NCBI GenBank assembly: GCA_016699695.1
Contig: CP065006.1
Coordinates: 682,001-746,000, forward strand
Origin: Bacteroidota bacterium
Lineage (GTDB): Bacteria; Bacteroidota; Bacteroidia; Bacteroidales; UBA10428
Direction: 5' to 3'
DNA length: 64,000 nt
This document shows, in pieces, positions 1 to 7,951 of this stretch (its first letter is position 1; each line of letters starts with the position of its first letter). The notes beneath the pieces were generated by a model, which was given only the letters and a program-made list of their open reading frames with translations, searched no databases and was not told where the DNA came from. Both the position numbers and the translations under genes were made by a program.

Positions 1-557
1 CCGATGGTAGTGAGGTTGTTGTTAATACCTCCTTTGCAATAGTTATAATTCGAAACCTGAATAATCACATCAAAAGTATCTGCCGGCGCCTGAAAAATTA
101 CCACACCAGTAGTATAGCCGGGTTCATTTAAATTTTTGATTTCCGAAACTTCGCCTGCACCATTGATAAGTTTATCGTTTATATAAGCCCTAAAGGCCGT
201 GTTGATGCTGCCAAACTTTATTGCCATTGGCTCACTGTGGTCATCAAGAAAAACCCTGATTCGATAAGTGGCATATCCATGGCCAGGTAAAAATACACTG
301 TCATGCTGAAGGGTATTCCATACAGCCGGAACTTTCAAAAAGTGGGTAGGGTTTAAGTTGGGGTTGCTAAAATCTTCATGTTCGAGAAGTTGATGCCAAT
401 AAAACTCCCATTCGCCTGATAAACTAATCTCAGGGTGAACCTCCAACACACCGCCCCGTAAATCGAGGATTCCCTTTTGTATGCCTGGAGCTGTTGCTGC
501 CAGCAAAGCATGTGAAAAAAGAACAGCGGAAAGAATGAGGAACAAATGTCGTTTCAT
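1..557 (-). CDS. 7TMR-DISM-type sensor protein, N-terminal part only
   Basis: The reading frame runs leftward from an ATG at 555-557 and leaves the window, so only about 185 N-terminal residues are visible. It starts with a clear signal peptide (MKRHLFLILSAVLFSHALLA). The mature part begins with an ILDLRG segment followed by SLSGEWEFYWHQLL, the usual opening of the periplasmic jelly-roll sensor domain that precedes seven membrane helices in 7TMR-DISM receptors. In that family the C-terminus carries a histidine kinase, guanylate/adenylate cyclase or SpoIIE-like output, which cannot be seen here. It is divergent from cdd, with about 120 bases between them. The family call rests on this N-terminal motif alone. 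Confidence 0.7.
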   Translation of the reverse strand, partial: MKRHLFLILSAVLFSHALLAATAPGIQKGILDLRGGVLEVHPEISLSGEWEFYWHQLLEHEDFSNPNLNPTHFLKVPAVWNTLQHDSVFLPGHGYATYRIRVFLDDHSEPMAIKFGSINTAFRAYINDKLINGAGEVSEIKNLNEPGYTTGVVIFQAPADTFDVIIQVSNYNYCKGGINNNLTTI

Positions 558-679
558 AAAAGGTGTAAGCTATACGAAAATTCTACAGTATACTTATTCG
601 GCGACTTTAAGTTAACTGAATTTTTCGTTTTTTTCAATAAATAATTTCGAATACCTTTCTGCCTGACCTTTACTAAAAA

Positions 680-1090
680 ATGATGAACAATCAACTCATT
701 GACTTACTAATCGAAAAAGCCCGCGCAGCCTCGAGAAATTCCTATTCGGTATACAGTAAATTTCCGGTTGGTGCAGCCTTTATCAATCACCAGGGCGAGG
801 TGTTTTCGGGCTGCAATGTCGAAAATATTTCGTTCGGACTTACCATGTGTGCTGAACGAACTGCAATCTTCAGCAGTATTGCCCAAGGAAATAAGTCTAT
901 TGATACAATGGTAATTTACACACCAACCCAGGCTCCTACCTACCCCTGTGGAGCCTGCCGGCAGGTAATTGCAGAGTTTAATCCGCAGGCACGAATAATT
1001 TGTGTGTGCAACACTTCAGAAAGGGTCGACACTACTCTCGATAAGCTGCTTCCATCGCCAAGTTTACCGGTTGACCTTAAGTTGAAATAA
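680..1090 (+). CDS. cdd: Cytidine deaminase
   Basis: Cytosolic zinc enzyme that deaminates cytidine and deoxycytidine to uridine and deoxyuridine in pyrimidine salvage. The protein is 136 residues, the normal length of the small homotetrameric class. The zinc and catalytic signature is complete: CAERTA around residues 57-62 (Cys ligand and catalytic Glu) and PCGACRQ around residues 89-95 (two further Cys ligands). The N-terminal SVYSKFPVGAA segment is also typical. Two adjacent ATG codons (680 and 683) could both serve as start. The gene stands alone, divergent from the sensor gene to its left and followed by the HigBA pair, with no obvious operon partner. Confidence 0.95.
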   Translation: MMNNQLIDLLIEKARAASRNSYSVYSKFPVGAAFINHQGEVFSGCNVENISFGLTMCAERTAIFSSIAQGNKSIDTMVIYTPTQAPTYPCGACRQVIAEFNPQARIICVCNTSERVDTTLDKLLPSPSLPVDLKLK

Positions 1091-1201
1091 TTCTTGCACG
1101 GGCATTTTGCCTCGAAATTGAAAATACCTTATCTTGAGCATTATAAAAGAGTTAGCAAAAATGCCATGAAAGCATCTCTTATTAAAATAAACCCTACAAA
1201 T

Positions 1202-1216
1202 TTACCATTTTGGTAA
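1202..1216. promoter_or_regulatory. Palindrome upstream of higBA, candidate HigA operator
   Basis: TTACCA and TGGTAA are perfect inverted half-sites separated by TTT, 9 bases upstream of a TAnnTTTG-type -7 box and 40 bases before higB. HigA antitoxins generally bind palindromes in their own promoter, so this is the best visible operator; binding is inferred. Confidence 0.45.
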
Positions 1217-1224
1217 CTTTATAT

Positions 1225-1232
1225 TATCTTTG
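1225..1232 (+). promoter_or_regulatory. Candidate -7 box of the higBA promoter
   Basis: TATCTTTG matches the Bacteroidota -7 consensus TAnnTTTG and lies 23 bases before the higB ATG. No good TTTG element is found at the expected upstream distance, so the call rests on the -7 box alone. Confidence 0.4.
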
Positions 1233-1255
1233 TCTGCAGATGGATTAATAATAAA

Positions 1256-1549
1256 ATGAGAGTCATTGCAAAAAAGATACTTCGAGATTTCTGGGCAAAG
1301 CATGCGGATTCAGAAGATCAGTTAAAAACTTGGTATAAAGAAGCAAGCAAAGCAAATTGGACAAGTCCGACTGACATTAAAAATGAGTATCCGAAAGCGA
1401 GTATTTTAAGAGCTGGACGAGTGGTTTTTAACATTTGTGGCAATAAGTACAGATTGATTACACATATCAACTATTTGAGACAATGGATTTTTATTCGGTT
1501 TATTGGCACACATGATGATTATGATAAAATTGATGCAGAAAAAATTTGA
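1256..1549 (+). CDS. higB: HigB-family mRNA interferase toxin
   Basis: Small basic RelE-fold toxin (97 residues) of the HigB family, which cleaves mRNA on the ribosome. Family hallmarks are visible: the RVIAKKILRDFW start, the WYKEASKANW segment, RVVFNI followed by NKYRLI in the central sheet, and the C-terminal WIFIRFIGTHDDYDKI block. The length equals the family norm, so it looks intact. The cognate antitoxin gene follows five bases downstream. Toxin-first order is the normal arrangement for this family. The pair sits alone between cdd and a glycosyltransferase, consistent with a mobile or accessory module. Confidence 0.9.
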   Translation: MRVIAKKILRDFWAKHADSEDQLKTWYKEASKANWTSPTDIKNEYPKASILRAGRVVFNICGNKYRLITHINYLRQWIFIRFIGTHDDYDKIDAEKI

Positions 1550-1554
1550 ATGCT

Positions 1555-1911
1555 ATGGATATTAAAGTGATTAAAACAGAAGAGGATTATCAACAAGCAA
1601 TAGACAGACTTGAGGTGATTTTTGACGCTCCAATTGATTCACCCGAAGGAGACGAAGCAGAGATACTTAGTATTTTGATTGAGAAATTTGAAGATGTGCA
1701 TTATCCGATAGGACCACCCGACCCGATTGAGGCGATAAAGTTTCGCATGGAGCAAATGGATATGAAAAAAGGTGATTTGGCCGAGATTATTGGATATAAA
1801 AGTCGTGTTTCGGAGATTTTTAGTAAAAAAAGAAAATTGACATTGGATATGATTCGTCGATTGCATGATAAGCTTAAAATTCCATATGAAACATTAATTG
1901 CTGATTATTAA
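1555..1911 (+). CDS. higA: HigA-family antitoxin with HTH domain
   Basis: Antitoxin partner of the preceding HigB. The N-terminal half is acidic (EGDEAEILSILIEKFED) and would wrap the toxin. The C-terminal half from about residue 62 is a helix-turn-helix of the XRE/Cro type (MEQMDMKKGDLAEIIGYKSRVSEIFSKKRKLTLDM when read in two overlapping parts) that would bind the operator upstream of higB. An in-frame TTG at 1546 overlaps the higB stop, but the ATG at 1555 gives the standard MDIKVIK start and is preferred. The protein is about 118 residues, typical of this antitoxin family, with no frameshift or truncation. Confidence 0.88.
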   Translation: MDIKVIKTEEDYQQAIDRLEVIFDAPIDSPEGDEAEILSILIEKFEDVHYPIGPPDPIEAIKFRMEQMDMKKGDLAEIIGYKSRVSEIFSKKRKLTLDMIRRLHDKLKIPYETLIADY

Positions 1912-2066
1912 TAGGTACATTTTACTAACACATGTTAGAGTTCATTAGGATTTCAGAGGTAAGCGAGTCCCAATATACATCGGGATGGTTCGTAAAAAAA
2001 ATCGGTTTAAACTGATAGGTTACAGCTTCGAAATCCCGCACGAAACCCTACAGTCAAACGTTGATT

Positions 2067-3668
2067 ATGAACATTTTTTTCGTCAATAAAATAAAAAAGT
2101 ATTTCCTGCTGAAGTGGCAACAATCTCCCCTGCAGAGTATACTAATTCTTGCACTTGTGCTGAGGTTACTGGCAGCGGTGTTTTCGCAGGGCTATGGTAT
2201 GCACGACGATCATTTTATTGCCATCGAAGAACCCTGGTCGTGGACCCAGGGAAAAGATTACGATGGATGGCTGCCCGGTACAAAAGGTGAAGATTCCGAA
2301 CCTTCGATTTATAGTTTTTTCTACCCGGGCATCAACTACCTTCTTTTTGAGGGAATGCACACACTGGGAATCATGAACCCCAAAACCAAGATGTTTTTTA
2401 TACGTCTCTTGCTGGGCTTGTTTTCATTACTCACCGTGTATTTTGGCTATCAAATTACAAAGCATTACTCCTCGGAAAAAATAGCGAAACAGGCAGGGCT
2501 ATTACTGGCTGTTTTCTGGTTTATGCCCTTCTTCGGCGTGCGCAACCTGGTTGAAGTGGTTGCCATTCCCCTTTTGTTGGGCAGCACCTGGCTTATTCTG
2601 AAAACCAATTACATGCGGGAGAAAGACAAATCCTTTTTAGTTGCTTTTTTTATGGCGGGCCTGTTGGCCGGGCTTTCGCTCTCTGTGAGGTTTCAGGCTG
2701 GTGTGTATGTGGCGGGCATGGGCCTGGTTTTTTTAATTCAGAAAAGATTTCTTTCCACCCTCCTGTTCGGCCTTGGCACACTTCTTTCATTTGCGGTGTT
2801 ACAAGGCGTGCCCGATTACCTGATCTGGGAAAAACCCTTCTCGGTACTCGAAGGATATATTCAGTACAATTTGGCGAATAAAGGGGCCTATGGCAACCAG
2901 AACAATGTATTTATGTACTTTCAACTGTTACCAGGTCTGCTCATACCGCCAATTGGACTATTCCTGTTTTTTGGTTTTTTTCTGAAAATAAAAAACCATC
3001 TTCTTGTATTTCTCCCCTCGCTCCTTTTCCTCTTGTTTCATACCTGGTTCCCCAACCGGCAGGAAAGATTTATACTTACCATTGTTCCCATGGTAATTAT
3101 GCTGGGTGTAATCGGCTGGGAACACTTTTACAATCAATCAAAATGGTGGGCGAATCGTAACAGACTTTACAAAAACTTTAACCGCTTTTTCTGGATAGTA
3201 AACACCCTTTTGCTCCTGGCCATTACCTTTACCTATTCGAAACGCTCGCGGGTTGAAGCCATGCACTATTTCTATAAAACCGAAAAAACAATTAACGCGG
3301 TAATAATTGACGACACCGGAAGGCGCGAAACCATGATGATGCCTGTTTTCTATGCCGGAAAAGCATTTAACATACTAACAATTAGCAATTACGACAGTAC
3401 CAACATGCGCATCCATTATCCCTGGTCGTACATACAGGTGTCTCACTCGCGCGAAGTACTGCGGCAGCCCGGACTTGTTGCACACCCGCAATATGTGGTG
3501 TTTGTCGAAGATATAGACCTCGAAAACAGGGTGCAAATAATGAAAGGCATTTATCCGTCGCTTGCCTTCGAAGCTTATATAAAACCCAGCCTTACCGACA
3601 GAATTATGAAAAAGATGAACCCTCATAATAAAAATGAGGATTTTTATATCTATCGAACTGGTTTGTAA
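2067..3668 (+). CDS. GT-C fold membrane glycosyltransferase (Alg9/PMT-like)
   Basis: Polytopic membrane protein of about 533 residues with many hydrophobic segments and a soluble C-terminal tail of roughly 130 residues. The first extracytoplasmic loop carries GMHDDHFIAIEEPW, the acidic loop motif expected of GT-C enzymes such as mannosyltransferase families GT22 and GT39, which use lipid-linked sugars. A later NRQERFILTIVP segment (Q-E-R-F) resembles the Alg9/PIG-B type. Substrate and acceptor are unknown; a role in surface glycan or protein glycosylation is likely from the fold. An in-frame TTG at 2061 is possible, but the ATG at 2067 is preferred. No neighbouring glycan genes are present, so it looks like a stand-alone gene. 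Confidence 0.75.
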   Translation: MNIFFVNKIKKYFLLKWQQSPLQSILILALVLRLLAAVFSQGYGMHDDHFIAIEEPWSWTQGKDYDGWLPGTKGEDSEPSIYSFFYPGINYLLFEGMHTLGIMNPKTKMFFIRLLLGLFSLLTVYFGYQITKHYSSEKIAKQAGLLLAVFWFMPFFGVRNLVEVVAIPLLLGSTWLILKTNYMREKDKSFLVAFFMAGLLAGLSLSVRFQAGVYVAGMGLVFLIQKRFLSTLLFGLGTLLSFAVLQGVPDYLIWEKPFSVLEGYIQYNLANKGAYGNQNNVFMYFQLLPGLLIPPIGLFLFFGFFLKIKNHLLVFLPSLLFLLFHTWFPNRQERFILTIVPMVIMLGVIGWEHFYNQSKWWANRNRLYKNFNRFFWIVNTLLLLAITFTYSKRSRVEAMHYFYKTEKTINAVIIDDTGRRETMMMPVFYAGKAFNILTISNYDSTNMRIHYPWSYIQVSHSREVLRQPGLVAHPQYVVFVEDIDLENRVQIMKGIYPSLAFEAYIKPSLTDRIMKKMNPHNKNEDFYIYRTGL

Positions 3669-3849
3669 AACCACCCTGAAATAAAGTATCCTGCTAAAGT
3701 TTTCAATGATTGGCGATATAATAAGTTGGGGGGATTAGAGTGATCACCTATCAGTTTGCAATTTGTTATTTTATACGAGTGATGACCTTTGTAAACCAAT
3801 AAGGACAGCATGCTCGATGACCATTTGTTTTTACCTCGCAGCAGGATGA

Positions 3850-4134
3850 TTATGATTCTAACTTGCCATTATACAAATCCAAAATTGGAAATATTAAATC
3901 GTAATCATGCCAGTTTAAATTACCATCTACAATTTGAAATTCGGAAAAATAATCTTCCCTTAAATATTTTTTAATGGTTGGATGTAGTGATTTAGTTAAA
4001 AACGGTTTGAAATCTACCAGTCTTTCTGAGCCGTCATTAAAAAAAATGCGGATAGCATAATCTCCTAAATATTTGGCGGTATCTATTTTAATACTTTGTA
4101 CATCAAGATCACTATATTCTACCAATATTTTCAT
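3850..4134 (-). CDS. DUF2442 domain protein
   Basis: Small protein of about 94 residues beginning MKILVEYSDLDVQ. The central IRIFFNDGSERLVDFKPFL and C-terminal NLNWHDYDLIFP blocks are the DUF2442 pattern (a strand, a D-G-x-x-x-x-V-D turn, and a W-x-x-x-D segment). An in-frame ATG at 4171-4173 would add 13 residues, but that codon lies inside a perfect inverted repeat, so the inner ATG at 4132-4134 is chosen. It follows a DUF4160 gene on the same strand; these two families are often paired and have been suspected to be toxin-antitoxin-like. Biochemical function is unknown. Confidence 0.75.
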   Translation of the reverse strand: MKILVEYSDLDVQSIKIDTAKYLGDYAIRIFFNDGSERLVDFKPFLTKSLHPTIKKYLREDYFSEFQIVDGNLNWHDYDLIFPILDLYNGKLES

Positions 4135-4170
4135 CTGTTTATAATTTATTTTATTTCTCAGATGGAACCG

Positions 4171-4223
4171 CATGATGTAAAATAATCATTGTCGTGTGTG
4201 TTTAATGATTATTTTACATCATG
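4171..4223. repeat. Perfect 20-bp inverted repeat between DUF4160 and DUF2442 genes
   Basis: CATGATGTAAAATAATCATT at 4171-4190 is exactly inverted at 4204-4223, with a 13-base loop. It fills almost the whole gap between the two leftward genes. It could be an operator, an RNA hairpin that sets the ratio of the two products, or a miniature insertion; there is no T-tract to make it a clear terminator. Confidence 0.9.
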
Positions 4224-4229
4224 CTTGTT

Positions 4230-4541
4230 TCATTTTATTCTCTTTGTAATTCTTTCAAATTTAATGTCCATATGATAAACAAAATAGTTTATCCATTTTT
4301 CAACTATCTTTTCAGCATAAACTTCTAAGAATTCTTCAAAGTCTTTCAATTCCTTTCCAGATAAAGGTTTTTCACCTTTAATGTTTTTAATTATTATTTC
4401 TGAAATAATTCCGTTAACAATATAGAATTCAGCTTTGCTTTCACAGCCAGATTTTTTCCCGTGTACATGAATTGGTTCATGCTCATTAGAATAAAAGAAA
4501 ACCAGAATTCCCAAATATTCAAATATTTTAGGCATTTGCAT
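4230..4541 (-). CDS. DUF4160 domain protein
   Basis: Protein of 103 residues matching the DUF4160 pattern: MPKIFEYLGILVFFYSNEHEPIHVH near the start (a short strand, then an H-x-P-x-H-x-H cluster), a middle A-E-F segment, and a C-terminal helix ending in K-W. The second Met at codon 3 (MPKIFEYL) may be the real start. It is the upstream member of a two-gene leftward unit with DUF2442. The pair lies in a short AT-rich island between a glycosyltransferase gene and a porin gene. Function is not established; a toxin-antitoxin role has been suspected for such pairs. Confidence 0.72.
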   Translation of the reverse strand: MQMPKIFEYLGILVFFYSNEHEPIHVHGKKSGCESKAEFYIVNGIISEIIIKNIKGEKPLSGKELKDFEEFLEVYAEKIVEKWINYFVYHMDIKFERITKRIK

Positions 4542-4766
4542 ATTTTTTACGAAATTAAGAAATCTGATTAAACTATCCTAAGAGTAAAATCGCAATGGGT
4601 ACAACTTCAAAATATCGAGGCAGATGCGAAAGACAATGTCTGCAACCCGCTTTGTTTAGCATGCAATTCATAAAAGAGCGTTGATAAAACCTTTGATTGC
4701 AGTCTTGTTTGAAATAAAATAATTGTTACCTTAATACTATAATCACTAACTTTTTATCAAAAACTT

Positions 4767-6152
4767 ATGAAAAGACTATTACTCTTCGCAATGGCTCTGA
4801 CTACGTCGGGACTTGTATTTGCCGGTGGAATTGTTACCAATACCAACCAAAGTGCTATGTACACATGTATGCAGGCGCGGGATGCCACCCTGGGTATCGA
4901 TGCCGTTTATTTCAATCCCGCCGGTCTTACTTTATTGCCAAACAATGGTTTATTCCTTTCGATTAACAACCAGACACTGGGGCAGACTAGGACAATTACA
5001 AGTAATTACGCAAGTCTGAACGAAGGAAGCTATACTGGAGAAATTTCCGCCCCATTTTTTCCGGGTATTTATGCTGCCTACAAAATGGACAAGTTAGCCT
5101 TCTCTTTTGGATTTAACCCCATTGGCGGTGGCGGAGGTGGAACCTATGAAAAAGGATTGCCATCATTTGAATATGATTTTTCTGATTTGCCATATAAAGT
5201 AAATTTACTAACACCAACAACAGCATATTCAGCAGATATTTTTTTTGAAGGTACCTCGGTATATTTTGGCTATCAAGCCAATGTTTCATATGCCATTACT
5301 GAAAAAATTTCTGCAGCTCTAGGTGGCAGGTACGTGATGGCTAAAAATACAAATAAAGGTTACATTAGAGATATATTGATAAATCCATATCATCCAGTTC
5401 TTAATCCTAACAGTGAAATGATTTCTGCAACTACATTTTTCAGTAATATCGGTAATACAACTGCGCAAGCTATGACTGCAGATAGAGAAGTCGATGTGGA
5501 AGAAACAGCCAGTGGGTTTACACCCATTATTAGCGTTAATATAAAACCAAACGAAATGCTAAACTTCGCTTTAAAATACGAACACCAAACCAAGCTTGAG
5601 TTCGAAACAAAGGTGAACGATGGAAAAGATGGCGGAATGTTTGTGGATGGAGAAAAGTATCGTTACGATATACCTGCACAAATAGTTGTGGGTGCTACCG
5701 TAATTCCTATTGAAAAACTCTTGGTTTCAACCGGATTTCATTACTATCTCGACGAAAGTGCAGATTGGAGTGGACGGGAAGAACAACTTGATGGAAACTC
5801 GCTTGAATTTGCTTTAGGAGCTGAATATGGTATTGGCGAGAAACTTCTTGTAAGTGCAGGGTATTTATACACCAATACCGGAGCTACCGAGGCTTACCAG
5901 ACCGACCAAAGTTTTAGTTTGCCATCTAGCACAGTAGGGGGAGGTTTAGCCTATAAATTTTCGCCAATGATTGAATTAAATCTGGCTGGTTCTTATACTG
6001 CGTATCAGGAAGGCGAGAAGAACTTTACGCATAATATTTATGCACCTGATAATGTAACAATTATAGAGTCAACTAATGTTACCGAAACCTATAAAAAACC
6101 TATCTGGATTGCTGCCATTGGCATCAACATCAACTTCAGCGCAGGAAAATAA
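4767..6152 (+). CDS. OmpP1/FadL/TodX-family outer-membrane transporter
   Basis: Outer-membrane beta-barrel of 461 residues for uptake of hydrophobic molecules such as long-chain fatty acids or aromatics. A signal peptide (MKRLLLFAMALTTSGLVFA) is followed by GGIVTNTNQSAMYTCMQARD and then AVYFNPAGLT, the plug segment with the N-P-A-G motif that defines the family. The rest is alternating beta-strand sequence, and the last residues (IWIAAIGININFSAGK) form a terminal strand. Length agrees with the family. A strong intrinsic terminator follows 17 bases after the stop, so it is probably transcribed alone. Confidence 0.9.
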   Translation: MKRLLLFAMALTTSGLVFAGGIVTNTNQSAMYTCMQARDATLGIDAVYFNPAGLTLLPNNGLFLSINNQTLGQTRTITSNYASLNEGSYTGEISAPFFPGIYAAYKMDKLAFSFGFNPIGGGGGGTYEKGLPSFEYDFSDLPYKVNLLTPTTAYSADIFFEGTSVYFGYQANVSYAITEKISAALGGRYVMAKNTNKGYIRDILINPYHPVLNPNSEMISATTFFSNIGNTTAQAMTADREVDVEETASGFTPIISVNIKPNEMLNFALKYEHQTKLEFETKVNDGKDGGMFVDGEKYRYDIPAQIVVGATVIPIEKLLVSTGFHYYLDESADWSGREEQLDGNSLEFALGAEYGIGEKLLVSAGYLYTNTGATEAYQTDQSFSLPSSTVGGGLAYKFSPMIELNLAGSYTAYQEGEKNFTHNIYAPDNVTIIESTNVTETYKKPIWIAAIGININFSAGK

Positions 6153-6169
6153 TTCAATTATAGTTTTAG

Positions 6170-6201
6170 AAAAGAAACGGGGCTTAGGCCCCGTTTCTTT
6201 T
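6170..6201 (+). terminator. Intrinsic terminator of the FadL-family gene
   Basis: Stem AAAAGAAACGGGGC / GCCCCGTTTCTTTT with a TTAG loop, 17 bases after the stop codon. A near copy lies at 6941-6975 on the far side of the transposase. Confidence 0.85.
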
Positions 6202-6252
6202 AGTACTAATCAGCTAGCCATCGGGTTAGTTTATTTGTTATGCTCAATACCC

Positions 6253-6279
6253 ACTCGCGCGCTTTTGCAAAGCGTGCGG
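6253..6279 (+). repeat. Left REP-like end of the transposase unit
   Basis: 27 bases, exact reverse complement of 6902-6928. The centre GCGCGCTTTTGCAAAGCGTGC folds nearly on itself (8 of 9 pairs) when read as GCGCGCTTT against AAAGCGTGC. It is the kind of hairpin bound by RAYT proteins. Confidence 0.85.
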
Positions 6280-6352
6280 TTTTTAAAGCAAGTAGAAAGA
6301 GGAGGATTTATAATCCGTCATTTTTCAGAAAATTTCTTGTTAATTTTAGTTC

Positions 6353-6898
6353 ATGTCACAAAAATATAAAGTCAGAAATCCGGAAGCACTCTATTTTATT
6401 ACAATTACAGTAATCGATTGGGTCGATTTGATTTCAAGGCCTGTTTACAAGCATATTATTGTCGAATCTTTGCAATATTGCAAGATAAATAAGGGGCTTA
6501 TTATTTATGCATATGTAATCATGCCAAGCCATTTACATCTGATTGTACAAAGTAAAGAGCCATTTAAATTAGAGGATACAATCCGAGATTTTAAAAAATT
6601 TACGTCAAAAGAATTAATAAACGCAATAAAAGAGTACCCAGAAAGCAGGCGAGAATGGTTGCTCAATAAATTCACCTATGCAGCCGGCAGAATTAACAAA
6701 GGTGTAAATTATAAAGTGTGGCAGGATGGTTATCATCCGGTTGAACTAACAACAAATGAAATGAAAGAACAGCGGTTAAATTACATCCATAATAACCCGG
6801 TTGAAGAGGAGATTGTTATTAATACAGAAGACTATAAATATTCTTCCGCAACAAACTATGCCTATGGAATGGGTGTATTGGAAATCGAAAAAATATAA
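6353..6898 (+). CDS. REP-associated tyrosine transposase (RAYT, Y1_Tnp family)
   Basis: Single-strand DNA transposase related to IS200/IS605 TnpA, 181 residues, of the domesticated type that acts on REP hairpins. The HUH metal motif is visible as HLHLI in MPSHLHLIVQS near residues 60-64. The likely catalytic tyrosine is in the RLNYIHNNPVEEE block near residue 143, a block typical of this family. The N-terminal PEALYFITITVIDWVDLI and the later WQDGYHPVEL segments also fit. The frame is intact, with no stops. It is bracketed by inverted REP-like ends, which supports RAYT rather than an ordinary insertion sequence. Whether it is still active cannot be judged. Confidence 0.9.
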   Translation: MSQKYKVRNPEALYFITITVIDWVDLISRPVYKHIIVESLQYCKINKGLIIYAYVIMPSHLHLIVQSKEPFKLEDTIRDFKKFTSKELINAIKEYPESRREWLLNKFTYAAGRINKGVNYKVWQDGYHPVELTTNEMKEQRLNYIHNNPVEEEIVINTEDYKYSSATNYAYGMGVLEIEKI

Positions 6899-6901
6899 AA
6901 T

Positions 6902-6928
6902 CCGCACGCTTTGCAAAAGCGCGCGAGT
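6902..6928 (-). repeat. Right REP-like end of the transposase unit
   Basis: 27 bases, exact reverse complement of 6253-6279, beginning three bases after the transposase stop codon. GC-rich compared with its surroundings. Confidence 0.85.
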
Positions 6929-6940
6929 TGAGAGTTTTAG

Positions 6941-6975
6941 AAAAAAACGGGGCTTAGGTCCCGTTTTTCTTTTTT
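6941..6975 (+). terminator. Intrinsic terminator, near copy of the porin terminator
   Basis: Stem AAAAACGGGGC / GTCCCGTTTTT with the same TTAG loop as 6170-6201 and a following T-rich tail. The bases before it (AGTTTTAGAAA) are also shared, so the segment is a duplicate and not merely another terminator. Confidence 0.8.
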
Positions 6976-7090
6976 GAATATTAGCTTGTCATTATATATT
7001 TTTAATTGGAGGGTTACTTTTAGTTACAAAGCAGAATGAACATTAAATTTGTTTTTTCGTTAACAGGATATCCTCAACCCTTTTTCAGCT

Positions 7091-7441
7091 ATGAGACGCA
7101 AAACATGGGAGCCAAAAGACGCCCAACTTCCACTGGTGATTAAAGACAGCCCCTGGTATTTTATTCACGATTTCAACACAACCCAGCTTTGCAAAGGTGT
7201 ATTGCTGTTGAGCAATTCGGCCCACCAGATAAAATACGTGGGGTGTAGCCACAACAATTGCCTGTCCGATGTGCTGTCTGTCGCCATTGAATCGGGATTC
7301 GATCACAAAACCACCATGGTTAAAGCGCTCTATACGCAAAGCGACAAGGATGCCCAGATGATAGCCAATGTGCTAATTGAAAAATACCAACCCGCCAACA
7401 ATAGCATCGTTCAGGAAACGCTTTCGAAGAAAATAAGTTAA
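7091..7441 (+). CDS. Uncharacterised protein with GIY-YIG-like pattern
   Basis: 116-residue soluble protein. From about residue 36 the order of elements resembles a GIY-YIG nuclease fold: GVLLLSN, then IKYVGCSHN, then a helix, a T-x-S-x-K-D-A-Q stretch and IEKYQPANN. The last two blocks look like the usual E-A-x-x-x-E-x-x-L-I-x-x-Y-x-P-x-x-N end of that family. The expected catalytic Arg after the YVG block and the metal-binding Glu (Ala in DAQMIANVLIEK) are not seen, so it would be an inactive relative. It stands alone, head-to-head with nothing and convergent with the next gene nine bases away. The fold assignment is tentative. Confidence 0.45.
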   Translation: MRRKTWEPKDAQLPLVIKDSPWYFIHDFNTTQLCKGVLLLSNSAHQIKYVGCSHNNCLSDVLSVAIESGFDHKTTMVKALYTQSDKDAQMIANVLIEKYQPANNSIVQETLSKKIS

Positions 7442-7450
7442 CTTTAAGAA

Positions 7451-7951
7451 TTATTCAGTCTGTTGATTCTCGAGATGACTGATCTGCTGAATGGCGTTAC
7501 ATAACTCATACTTTTCGAGTGCCTGGCAACGTCGCATTAATTCGTTCAAAAAACCGGAATCAGAAAGTAGTGGATGGTTAGACCTCAGGTCGAGTTCGCC
7601 ATTGATAAACCTCTCAAGGCAGTTATTGCGGTAGGTTTCCCAACTTTGAATGGATTTTATCTCGGCTATAAATTCATTTTCGCGAGAGAGCCGCATAATC
7701 TCGGTGTACCTATCATAAAATCCGGAGAGGGTATTGTACAAATTTAACAGATTAGCACTTTCAGAACGTAGAAACTCGTTTTGCGCCAGAATTTTGCCAA
7801 TAATTTTATCGCGCTTCGCAGAAGATTGATAACTGGATAAAATCAAGCTGATAGTTTCAAGATTCTTTAGTGTATTATCGGTATTGGTTTTTACCCGTTT
7901 TTGCACATGCTCTAAAAACGCCATTACCGTTGTGTGTTCATACTCTTCCAT
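7451..7951 (-). CDS. Uncharacterised helical protein
   Basis: 166-residue protein with no signal peptide or membrane segment and no recognised family. Composition is rich in Glu, Leu, Asn and Arg, and secondary structure looks all-helical, for example in LKNLETISLILSSYQ and NLLNLYNTLSGFYDRYTEI. There are no Cys clusters or nucleotide-binding motifs. It is convergent with the preceding small gene and divergent from the exported protein at 8119, so it is probably a single-gene transcript. It is judged real because the frame is long, uninterrupted and free of competing frames, and codon use resembles the neighbours. Confidence 0.65.
   Translation of the reverse strand: MEEYEHTTVMAFLEHVQKRVKTNTDNTLKNLETISLILSSYQSSAKRDKIIGKILAQNEFLRSESANLLNLYNTLSGFYDRYTEIMRLSRENEFIAEIKSIQSWETYRNNCLERFINGELDLRSNHPLLSDSGFLNELMRRCQALEKYELCNAIQQISHLENQQTE

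Larger units (their letters stand above)
6253..6928 (+). mobile_element. REP-associated tyrosine transposase unit with REP-like ends
   Basis: The unit is a Y1 transposase gene bounded by perfectly inverted 27-base sequences (6253-6279 and 6902-6928). Each end can itself fold as an imperfect GC-rich hairpin, as REP sequences do. Outside the ends, a terminator-containing segment of about 40 bases occurs in nearly the same form on both sides (6161-6202 and 6931-6973). The arrangement fits a RAYT gene with its flanking REP pair, seemingly inserted next to or by duplication of the porin terminator. Confidence 0.75.
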
